This document shows positions 1 through 5,283 of a stretch of 6,902 bases of DNA, piece by piece (positions within the stretch are counted from its first letter, which is position 1; every line of letters begins with the position of its first letter). The DNA is from Chloroflexota bacterium (GTDB lineage: Bacteria > Chloroflexota > UBA4733): assembly GCA_023381895.1 (NCBI GenBank), contig JAMCTA010000072.1:1-6902 (forward strand). Direction: 5' to 3'. The notes under the pieces are model-generated. The model had not been told where the DNA came from. It did not search any database and saw only the letters and a list, made by a program, of their open reading frames with translations. The position numbers and the translations under genes are program-made.

Positions 1-612
1 GGTGGACTTCTCTGGGAATGGCTGCTCCGGACCTTCCGCGTCGACACCGACTCAGACCTTGAAGAGGTGGTCGCCAGCGTTCCACCGGATGGCCACGGGT
101 TGACTGTGCTCCCATTCTTGGCGGGGGAGCGGAGCCCGAACTGGAATGGTCGAGCGCGAGCGGCGTTTGTCGGCGTGAGTCTCACCACAGAGCCGCGGCA
201 CTTCCTCCGGGCAGGGCTTGAGGCAGTGAGCTACCGCTTCGCGCTGCTCTACGACCTCTTGAAGCCGCTGCTGCCTGAGGGCGCTCCGATCATTGCCAAT
301 GGGGGAGCAATCGTCCATTCTCCGCTGTGGGTGCAAATGCTAGCAGATGTCCTCGGTACCCCGGTGACCGTCTCGCAAGAAGGAGAGGCTACGAGTCGAG
401 GTGCCGCCATCCTGGGTCTTTGGGGGCTTGGCGTCATTGATCGTCTCGATGATCCGCGTGTGGCTGCGGCACTGGGACCTACTACCTTGCCAGACAAGGC
501 GAGCCACGATCGGTATCAGGAGGGGCGCGAGCGTCAGCAGCGGCTGTACAAGGTACTCATAGAAGCCGATCCGTTCGGAACGCGCCCGTCGGAGGACTAC
601 CCCCAGACTTAG
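1..612 (+). CDS. FGGY-family carbohydrate kinase, gluconokinase-like (C-terminal part)
   Basis: This is the last 203 codons of a sugar kinase whose 5' end lies outside the window; the frame is open from base 1 to the TAG at 610-612. FGGY kinases transfer phosphate from ATP to a sugar or sugar acid in the cytoplasm. The visible part is the second actin-like domain. FLAGERSPNW (about residues 39-48) followed by a G-x-S-L stretch is typical of gluconokinase/xylulokinase. The ATP-site segment ANGGAIVHSPLWVQMLADVL (about 99-118) corresponds to the family GGGAxSPLWxQxLADVLG motif. EATSRGAAILGL (about 129-140) is the conserved C-terminal helix. These motifs fit gluconokinase best, but substrate cannot be fixed without the N-terminal domain; xylulokinase or another FGGY member is possible. 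The gene converges on the minus-strand genes, and its stop codon overlaps the stop of the small frame at 609. The family is about 500 residues, so over half is missing here. Confidence 0.9.
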   Translation, partial: GGLLWEWLLRTFRVDTDSDLEEVVASVPPDGHGLTVLPFLAGERSPNWNGRARAAFVGVSLTTEPRHFLRAGLEAVSYRFALLYDLLKPLLPEGAPIIANGGAIVHSPLWVQMLADVLGTPVTVSQEGEATSRGAAILGLWGLGVIDRLDDPRVAAALGPTTLPDKASHDRYQEGRERQQRLYKVLIEADPFGTRPSEDYPQT

Positions 613-863
613 CCGGCATTCCGCGCCTTCAGCCACGTCGACACGACCGCCTGGCAGTCACAACGCGCGCCTGGAATCAGGAACCGACCCCCTTCGAGTG
701 GGATGGTAAACGCGCCGCTCGTCGCAAGCACGCCCACGAGCGGCGCCATGACTTCCGTGTTCTTGCGTGCCACATCGGCGATGAGCAAGTCCCACAGGTA
801 GACGTCGGCCCAGGCGCGCTGCTCGCTCCGCCTGAAGCGCGGCGCATGTCATAGCGTCGCCAT
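609..863 (-). pseudogene. Small hypothetical frame broken by an early in-frame TGA
   Basis: Between the kinase and the permease gene, one minus-strand frame looks coding. From 848 down to the TAA at 609-611 it gives 79 residues, including WADVYLWDLLIADVARKNTE and FTIPLEGGRFLIPGARCDCQ. Of its 79 codons 65 end in G or C, as expected of a real gene in this GC-rich DNA, and the hydrophobic pattern is protein-like; the two other minus frames give arginine-rich text. In the same frame an ATG lies at 861-863, read as M-A-T-L and then TGA (849-851). So either the gene is disrupted by a nonsense mutation, it starts further in at a weak TTG or GTG, or there is a sequence error. It would begin 15 bp after the permease 2 stop, as a fourth gene of that operon. 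Its last codon overlaps the kinase stop codon on the other strand. I do not recognise the family and assign no function. Confidence 0.4.
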
Positions 864-878
864 CTTCCGGCTATGCGT

Positions 879-1679
879 TCAGTGCCCGCTGCTCTGGTAG
901 GCACGCAGTTCATGGCGGAAGAGTTGGTAGGTCAACCCGAACCACAGGAGCCCGGCGGCGGGCGCCAGGTAGGCGATCAGTGGCGGCACGGACAGGTCGT
1001 GGGTGCGGCCCAGCAGCACGGCGGCGGGGAAGTAGGAGACGAAGGCGACAGGGATGCCGAACGTCAGCAGCCAGCGGACACCTGCGCCGTAGATGCTGAG
1101 CGGATAGTTGCCGAAGTTACTGAAGATGCTGTCCACCAGGAAGACGAGCGACGTGGTGTTGAGGGCGCGGAAGGAGCACGTTGCCACGGCCAGCATGAGC
1201 GCCGCCTCAATCAGACAACCGCCGACGATCGCTAGCAGGAGGTAGACGACGGCCAATGGGGACCAATCGACGCGCACCAGGGCGTTGGCGGCGAGGAAGA
1301 GGCCAACGCCGCCAAGGGCATCGCCGATGGCGCTCACACGCACCTCCGTCGCCATAATTTGCAGGAGTGGGGCCAGTGGCCGAATCAGGTAACGGTCGAA
1401 CTTCCCCTCGCGGATTGTCCGGTCCAGGTTGGAGAGCCGTCCGAAGAAGATGACGAACAGACCGTGGATGGTCAGGCGCAGGCCGTAGAGGAAGGCGATC
1501 TGGCCGAGCGACCAGCCGGCCAGTGTCTGGAAGCGGCTCAGGACGACCCAGATGAAGATGAAGCCGGTGCCTTGGTAGCCCAGCCCGAATACGACCTGGA
1601 TGACAAAATTGACGCGGTATTGCATCTGGCCGCGGAAGGCGGCCGCCAGCATGGCGAGGGTGATGCTGAGCGCGCGCAC
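879..1679 (-). CDS. ABC-2 type transporter permease, COG3694-like (permease 2)
   Basis: This is a 266-residue inner-membrane protein forming half of an ABC exporter channel with the neighbouring permease; the partner ATPase is two genes upstream. About six hydrophobic segments are visible, roughly at residues 23-48, 60-80, 117-133, 143-168, 202-224 and 233-252. The cytoplasmic loop motif TIREGKFDRYLIRP (88-101) and NYPLSIYG...RWLLTFGIPVAFVSYFPA (191-219) are characteristic of this permease family (COG3694, Pfam ABC2_membrane_6, from memory). The frame stays open upstream to about 1910, but that extension is arginine- and tryptophan-rich shadow sequence of permease 1. The GTG at 1679 is chosen because GGGAGG lies 5 nt before it and because it begins 2 bp after the TGA of permease 1, which implies translational coupling. 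The substrate is unknown; members of this group sit beside COG4586 ATPases and are only predicted to be exporters. Confidence 0.92.
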   Translation of the reverse strand: MRALSITLAMLAAAFRGQMQYRVNFVIQVVFGLGYQGTGFIFIWVVLSRFQTLAGWSLGQIAFLYGLRLTIHGLFVIFFGRLSNLDRTIREGKFDRYLIRPLAPLLQIMATEVRVSAIGDALGGVGLFLAANALVRVDWSPLAVVYLLLAIVGGCLIEAALMLAVATCSFRALNTTSLVFLVDSIFSNFGNYPLSIYGAGVRWLLTFGIPVAFVSYFPAAVLLGRTHDLSVPPLIAYLAPAAGLLWFGLTYQLFRHELRAYQSSGH

Positions 1680-1680
1680 C

Positions 1681-2490
1681 TCAGCCTCCCTGCACCACGA
1701 CGCGGCGGTGCGCCCGGCTCCAAACGAGGCGAGCAAGGGCGGCGAGGGCGACCACCCAGAAGACCTGGAGGCCCAGTGCACGCAGCGCCGCGCTGCCTTC
1801 CAACTGGCCAAGGTAGATGGCCACCGGCACGAATCCTTCCGACTGGAAAGGCAGCACCTTCGCCACCACCAGCAGCGCCGGCGGGAAGAACCAGATCGGC
1901 ACGAGCGCACCGGCGAAGAACTGCGCCACGAAGGTCTGAATCATGGTGATACCACTCGCCTCCAGCGTCCAGAAGGCAATCAGTCCGGTGAGCAAGGCGA
2001 CGAGCATGCCGATGAGGTAGCCCAGCAACACGCTCACCACGTAGAGCGCGCCGGAGGCCGGCGAGGCCGGCGCTGTCAGCCCGCCGACTAGCCAGGCGAA
2101 CGGGAGGGTTAGCAAGAAGAAAGGGCCAATGGCCAGCGTGCCGCCGAGCTGGTGGCAGTACATCTGCTGTAAGAAGCCGACCGGCCGTGCCATGTCCAGC
2201 GCCACCAGCCCCTCGCGTATGCGCTCCTGCATCATTTGGCTAATTTGGGGCCACATCACCCAGAGCTGGAGGTTGGTGAGGGTGAGATAGGCAATCAACG
2301 TCGGTAAAGGAAGTCCGGAGACGATCGGGCGGCCGGCATAGACGGCGGTCCATACCGTCTTGAGCAGGAACACCTGGAGCAGTAGCCCGACGATCTCGAA
2401 GACGATGTTGAAGCGGTAGGCAGCAAAGAGCTGCGGCCAGAGCGCCATGAGCTGGAAGTAGGCCGGCAGGTTACGCCAGCGCGACGCCAT
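1681..2490 (-). CDS. ABC-2 type transporter permease, COG4587-like (permease 1)
   Basis: This 269-residue polytopic membrane protein is the second permease subunit of the exporter. Hydrophobic segments lie roughly at residues 28-50, 62-82, 114-138, 146-172, 182-212 and 236-256. The loop RIREGLVALDMARPVGF (90-106) matches in position and sequence style the IREG...RP loop of permease 2, so the two are paralogues that probably form a heterodimer. The start is the ATG at 2488-2490, which overlaps the end of the ATPase gene by 20 bp; AGGT lies 5 nt upstream as a modest ribosome binding site, and translation is probably coupled to the ATPase. The open frame continues to 2592, but that extension is out-of-frame ATPase coding sequence rich in R, W and S. 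A GTG directly before the ATG could also serve. The stop is TGA at 1681-1683, 1 bp before the permease 2 start. The transported substrate cannot be read from sequence. Confidence 0.93.
   Translation of the reverse strand: MASRWRNLPAYFQLMALWPQLFAAYRFNIVFEIVGLLLQVFLLKTVWTAVYAGRPIVSGLPLPTLIAYLTLTNLQLWVMWPQISQMMQERIREGLVALDMARPVGFLQQMYCHQLGGTLAIGPFFLLTLPFAWLVGGLTAPASPASGALYVVSVLLGYLIGMLVALLTGLIAFWTLEASGITMIQTFVAQFFAGALVPIWFFPPALLVVAKVLPFQSEGFVPVAIYLGQLEGSAALRALGLQVFWVVALAALARLVWSRAHRRVVVQGG
1685..1690 (-). promoter_or_regulatory. Ribosome binding site of permease 2
   Basis: GGGAGG on the minus strand, inside the last codons of permease 1 and 5 nt before the GTG at 1679. It decides the start of permease 2 against longer upstream readings of the open frame. 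Confidence 0.75.
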
Positions 2491-3475
2491 CACGCACCTG
2501 CCGTTCCTGGTAGATCTGGCGGATGATCCCCTCCAAGTCCGCCTCCGCCAGCGACAGGTCGGTGACAGGGTAGCGCCCAGCCAGGTCGGCAATCAAGTTT
2601 GGGGCGCTCAGCTGCTCCGGCTGAAAGCGCAGCCACACCTTCGCACGCTCTCGGCGGATCTCCTCCACGCCGGGCAGGTCGATGGTCACGCCCTCGGCGT
2701 CCATCTGCACAACCAGCGTGCGGTGGGAGGCGTAATGCGCCTTGAGGTGCTCCACCGTGCCGTCGAAGAGGACGCGACCGTGGTCGATCATCAACAGGCG
2801 GGGGCAGAGCCGCTCCACGTCGCCCAGGTCGTGTGTCGTGAGCAGCACTGTTGTCCGGCATTCAGCATTAATCTCCTCGATGAAGGCGCGGATGCGTTCC
2901 TTCGCCAGCACGTCCAGCCCGACCGTCGGTTCGTCCAAGTAGAGGAGGCGTGGCTCGTACAGCATGGCCGCCGCCAGGTCGCCGCGCATGCGCTGACCAA
3001 GGCTGAGCGTGCGCACCGGTTGCTCCAGGAACTCGCCCATGTCCAGCAGGGTAACGAAGCGCTCCAGATTGCGGCGGTAGGTAGCGGGCGACATCCGGTA
3101 GAGCTTGGCGACGAGCTTGAAGGACTCGACGAGCGGGAGGTCCCACCAGAGCTGACTGCGCTGGCCGAAGACCACGCCAATGTTGAGCGCGTTGTGCTCG
3201 CGGTCGCGCCAGGGTACCAGTCCGGCCACCTCAACCTCGCCAGCGGTGGGCACGAGGATACCGGTGAGTATCTTGATGGTGGTGGACTTGCCGGCGCCGT
3301 TCGGCCCAAGGTAGCCGACGCGCTCCCCCTCCGCGATGTCGAAGGTCACGCCGTCCACCGCCTGTGTCACAGTGACCTCGCGCGTGAAGAGCGTGCGCAC
3401 GCTGCCAAGCACGCCGGCCTTTCGCTTGGGCAGCCGGAACACCTTGACGAGGTTGTGGACTCGAATAATGGGCAC
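2471..3475 (-). CDS. ABC transporter ATP-binding protein, COG4586-like
   Basis: This 334-residue cytoplasmic ATPase powers the exporter whose two permeases follow in the same operon. In order it shows Walker A GPNGAGKST (57-65), a Q-loop region VFGQRSQLWWDLP (102-114) typical of the COG4586 group, the signature LSLGQ (157-161), Walker B LLYLDEP (177-183), D-loop GLD (186-188) and the H-loop histidine in TTHD (213-216). A C-terminal extension of about 90 residues (from about 245) follows the nucleotide-binding domain, as in drug-exporter type ABC-2 ATPases. The signature has leucine where the textbook motif LSGGQ has glycine; related ABC-2 ATPases often vary here, so the protein is expected to be active. 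The start is the GTG at 3473-3475, with GGGAGG 5 nt upstream. It is the first gene of the operon, 190 bp downstream of rpoN, and could be read from rpoN or from its own promoter; I see no convincing promoter. Confidence 0.95.
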   Translation of the reverse strand: MPIIRVHNLVKVFRLPKRKAGVLGSVRTLFTREVTVTQAVDGVTFDIAEGERVGYLGPNGAGKSTTIKILTGILVPTAGEVEVAGLVPWRDREHNALNIGVVFGQRSQLWWDLPLVESFKLVAKLYRMSPATYRRNLERFVTLLDMGEFLEQPVRTLSLGQRMRGDLAAAMLYEPRLLYLDEPTVGLDVLAKERIRAFIEEINAECRTTVLLTTHDLGDVERLCPRLLMIDHGRVLFDGTVEHLKAHYASHRTLVVQMDAEGVTIDLPGVEEIRRERAKVWLRFQPEQLSAPNLIADLAGRYPVTDLSLAEADLEGIIRQIYQERQVRDGVALA

Positions 3476-3480
3476 CGGCG

Positions 3481-3486
3481 CCTCCC
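3481..3486 (-). promoter_or_regulatory. Ribosome binding site of the ABC ATPase gene
   Basis: GGGAGG on the minus strand, with a 5-nt spacer to the GTG at 3475. It supports the GTG start, which also fits the protein N-terminus PIIRVHNLVKVF, normal for ABC ATPases. Confidence 0.75.
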
Positions 3487-3515
3487 TCGTGGCAGCTTAG
3501 CACATCGCCCGAACT

Positions 3516-3557
3516 GGCGTGGTGGGAGCGTCGCCATGCCAGCGCTCCCACCACGCC
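3516..3557 (-). terminator. Perfect 15-bp inverted repeat, possible rpoN terminator or leader hairpin
   Basis: GGCGTGGTGGGAGCG (3516-3530) is exactly complementary to 3543-3557 across a 12-nt loop. It lies in the 190-bp gap between rpoN and the ABC ATPase, 108 nt after the rpoN stop and 40 nt before the ATPase start. Such a GC-rich stem would be very stable in RNA. No run of T follows on the minus strand, so it is not a textbook Rho-independent terminator. It may act as a terminator, an attenuator or RNA-processing stem upstream of the ABC operon, or a protein-binding dyad. Confidence 0.45.
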
Positions 3558-3665
3558 CTCAGCCGCCTTGCCTCAGGAGGTTCTCGTGTACAGGCATCCT
3601 CACCGCCCCACACGCCTGGCAGACTGTCTAGCGTAGCATCCATCATCACACTGCGAAATCTAGAC

Positions 3666-5075
3666 TTAGCGGTAGCGGCTGGGGAGCACGCCGAGAGCGT
3701 CGCGATACTTTGCGACAGTACGACGTGCAATGAAGAAGTCGTGCTCACGCAGTCGCTCAGCAATGTGCTGGTCGCTGAGCGGGCCTGTCGAGCGCTCCTG
3801 GGAGAGAATCTCGCGCATGGCGTCTTTGATGCGCAGCGATGCATCGAAGAAGTCCTCGAAAGCGATAGTTTGTCCATCTGGGAGCAGCACGTACTTTCCT
3901 GCAGTTGCGCGGCTGATGGTCGACTCGTGCAGCCCCAGCTTCAACGCGAGCTCGCTTCTAGTCAGAGGCATGAGGAAGCGCACCCCTTTCTCCAGGAACT
4001 CTCGCTGACACTCAACGAGGCACTCAGCGATCTGTCGCAACGTCTCCCATCGTTGCCGGATGCAATCAATGAAGAAGCGTGCACGGACCACGTGGTCGCG
4101 AATGTGGGCACGATCCTCCGGGCTGACCTGACTACGTAGCTGCGGAGCGTAGTAGGCGAGATAGGTGTCGTTGATCTTCAGCTCATAGCGTGCGGCTTCG
4201 ATGACTTCAACCTCAAACGCTCCCGAAAGAGAGTGGCGGATGATCACATCGGGTCGCAGGGCTTGAGGGCGAGCACTTTCGACAGCGGGATGGAAACCGT
4301 TCGCTGGAAAGGGCGTGAGACGTTGCTTGATGAAGATCCAAGCCTCCTTGACGTCGCTGATCCGGCAGCCAGCAGCACTGGCAACCTCGCTCCAGCGGCG
4401 CTGGGCGATCTCTCTCAGGTGATCATCACGGATGATGCGCTCGGCTAGAGGCTGTGGCTCACCCTGTTCGGCAAGAGCACGAAGCTGAAGCAGGAGGCAC
4501 TCCTGAAGGTTGCGGGCGCCGATGCCTGGCGGCTCGAGACTTTGCAGCGCGTGCAATACCCCCTCCACGCGTTCGACAGGGACTTGGAATGCCGCGGCAA
4601 CCTGTGGCAAGGATACGGCCAGGAAGCCACGGTCGTCGAGGTTACCAACAAGATAGTCGCCAAGAGGCTGGTCCTCAGCCTTCAAGAGAGGGCGCAATCC
4701 GCTGAGGAGCGCTTCCGTGAGTGTCTCGGCTTCTGCTGCGTGGGCCACAGGATCGAAGTCTTCATCATCGCCGGCGTTACTCCGGCGAGAGGAGCCGTAC
4801 ATGCCATCCTCGCGATCCCAGGTGCTTGCTGAGTCGAGCTGAGTGTCGTCACGTCGCGGTCGAGAGCAGTTCAGACAGCGACCATCGTTGAGCGTCATCC
4901 CGCAGTTTGGGCAGCCGGGGAGTTGTTCCACTTCGAGCGCAGGATTCTCGTTCATCTCTTGCTCGATGGCTTGAGAGAGCTCAACAGAAGAGAGAGCCAG
5001 GATACGAGTGGACTGGATGAGGCGAGGCGAGATGCGGAACGACGTTTCAGGGCGGATCTGCTGTTCGAGATCCAC
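3666..5075 (-). CDS. rpoN: RNA polymerase sigma-54 factor RpoN
   Basis: This is the alternative sigma factor that directs RNA polymerase to -24/-12 promoters and needs an ATP-driven enhancer-binding activator to open DNA. Counting from the GTG at 5075 (469 residues), Region I (about 13-49) has the usual IQSTRILALSSVELSQAI and NPALEVE. Four cysteines follow (55, 58, 67, 70), an insert not in textbook RpoN. Next comes an acidic Region II (about 76-110), the core-binding domain (DYLVGNLDDRGFL at 140-152, LEPPGIGARNLQECL at 180-194), the helix-turn-helix (LALKLGLHESTISRATAGKY, 376-395) and the RpoN box ARRTVAKYRD (450-459). Length is normal. GTG at 5079-5081 is the longest possible start, but GAGGGG at 5081-5086 has ideal 5-nt spacing to the GTG at 5073-5075, so I prefer that one. 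The gene has its own intergenic region with a -24/-12 promoter. No activator gene is nearby. Confidence 0.95.
   Translation of the reverse strand: MDLEQQIRPETSFRISPRLIQSTRILALSSVELSQAIEQEMNENPALEVEQLPGCPNCGMTLNDGRCLNCSRPRRDDTQLDSASTWDREDGMYGSSRRSNAGDDEDFDPVAHAAEAETLTEALLSGLRPLLKAEDQPLGDYLVGNLDDRGFLAVSLPQVAAAFQVPVERVEGVLHALQSLEPPGIGARNLQECLLLQLRALAEQGEPQPLAERIIRDDHLREIAQRRWSEVASAAGCRISDVKEAWIFIKQRLTPFPANGFHPAVESARPQALRPDVIIRHSLSGAFEVEVIEAARYELKINDTYLAYYAPQLRSQVSPEDRAHIRDHVVRARFFIDCIRQRWETLRQIAECLVECQREFLEKGVRFLMPLTRSELALKLGLHESTISRATAGKYVLLPDGQTIAFEDFFDASLRIKDAMREILSQERSTGPLSDQHIAERLREHDFFIARRTVAKYRDALGVLPSRYR
4866..4913 (-). other. Zinc-ribbon-like four-cysteine insert within RpoN
   Basis: The codons spell CPNCG, eight intervening positions, then CLNC, giving CxxC-x8-CxxC. 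It sits directly after Region I and before the acidic linker. The spacing and the glycine after the second cysteine resemble a small zinc ribbon or rubredoxin-type knuckle. Classical RpoN proteins of enteric bacteria have no cysteine cluster here. Zinc binding is inference. Confidence 0.7.
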
Positions 5076-5079
5076 GCTC

Positions 5080-5108
5080 ACCCCTCACAATGACGGAAGA
5101 GGAGGGGT
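5080..5108 (-). promoter_or_regulatory. Leader hairpin covering the rpoN Shine-Dalgarno sequence
   Basis: In the rpoN mRNA, ACCCCTC (5102-5108) can pair perfectly with GAGGGGT (5080-5086) across a 15-nt loop. The second arm contains the whole Shine-Dalgarno GAGGGG (5081-5086) and the first two bases of the upstream GTG. Pairing would hide the ribosome binding site. Seven GC-rich pairs make this plausible, but a 7-bp match can occur by chance. Confidence 0.35.
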
Positions 5109-5135
5109 CGGTAGCAAGCCTCTCGCTTCTTCGTT

Positions 5136-5151
5136 AGCAACTTTCGTGCCA
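5136..5151 (-). promoter_or_regulatory. Sigma-54 (-24/-12) promoter of rpoN
   Basis: On the minus strand the sequence reads TGGCACG-AAAG-TTGCT, matching every fixed position of the sigma-54 consensus TGGCACG-N4-TTGCW. The GG pair (5150, 5149) and the GC pair (5138, 5137) have the required spacing of 10 intervening bases. Transcription would begin near 5125, giving an rpoN leader of about 50 nt. It lies in the intergenic region upstream of rpoN and points into it, implying that sigma-54 transcribes its own gene with the help of an activator. Confidence 0.75.
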
Positions 5152-5226
5152 GCCTTGCTCATAACAACAGTAGCATGGCGGGGGGTGAGGGTGCAAACTC
5201 TGTTGCCGGGAATCCAAGACACAGAG

Positions 5227-5266
5227 AAGGGCTGGAGCACCTCTCGGCGAGAATGCTCCAGCCCTT
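5227..5266 (-). terminator. Hairpin terminator after the solute-binding protein gene
   Basis: AAGGGCTGGAGCA (5227-5239) pairs perfectly with 5254-5266. The 14-nt loop itself contains a 4-bp inner stem (TCTC at 5242-5245 with GAGA at 5249-5252). It starts 17 nt after the stop of the solute-binding protein gene. On the minus strand it is followed by CTCTGTGTCTTGG, a mildly T-rich rather than pure T tract. Position and strength favour a Rho-independent-type terminator separating this gene from rpoN. Confidence 0.75.
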
Positions 5267-5283
5267 CCCGGCGTGACGTTGAT

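Noticed and set aside
757..772. A second TGGCACG (minus strand, 766-772), the -24 half of a sigma-54 promoter.
   Set aside because: The -12 half is absent: after four bases the sequence is AACAC rather than TTGCW, and it lies inside the coding-like small frame.
1680..1910. N-terminal extension of permease 2 in its open frame.
   Set aside because: It overlaps permease 1 fully, is rich in R, W and S, and a strong ribosome binding site marks the GTG at 1679.
2491..2592. N-terminal extension of permease 1 in its open frame.
   Set aside because: It is out-of-frame ATPase sequence; the family N-terminus fits the ATG at 2490.
3525..3540. TGGCATG-like sequence in the hairpin loop upstream of the ABC ATPase (minus strand), considered as a sigma-54 promoter for the exporter operon.
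   Set aside because: The following GC is one base too far from GG to 'ct' spacing and TTGC is missing; sigma-54 promoters do not tolerate spacing changes.
2723..3631. Long open plus-strand frame opposite the ABC ATPase.
   Set aside because: It is antisense to a gene with all ABC motifs, has no recognisable domain, and is a by-product of GC-rich codon use.
3626..3665. GTCTAG...CTAGAC inverted hexamers just after rpoN.
   Set aside because: Arms of 6 bp with a 28-nt gap are too short and too far apart to support a terminator or operator.
5167..5196. TTGCAC, 18-nt gap, TACTGT upstream of rpoN as a sigma-70 promoter.
   Set aside because: The -10 box matches only at three positions, so it is not distinguishable from chance.
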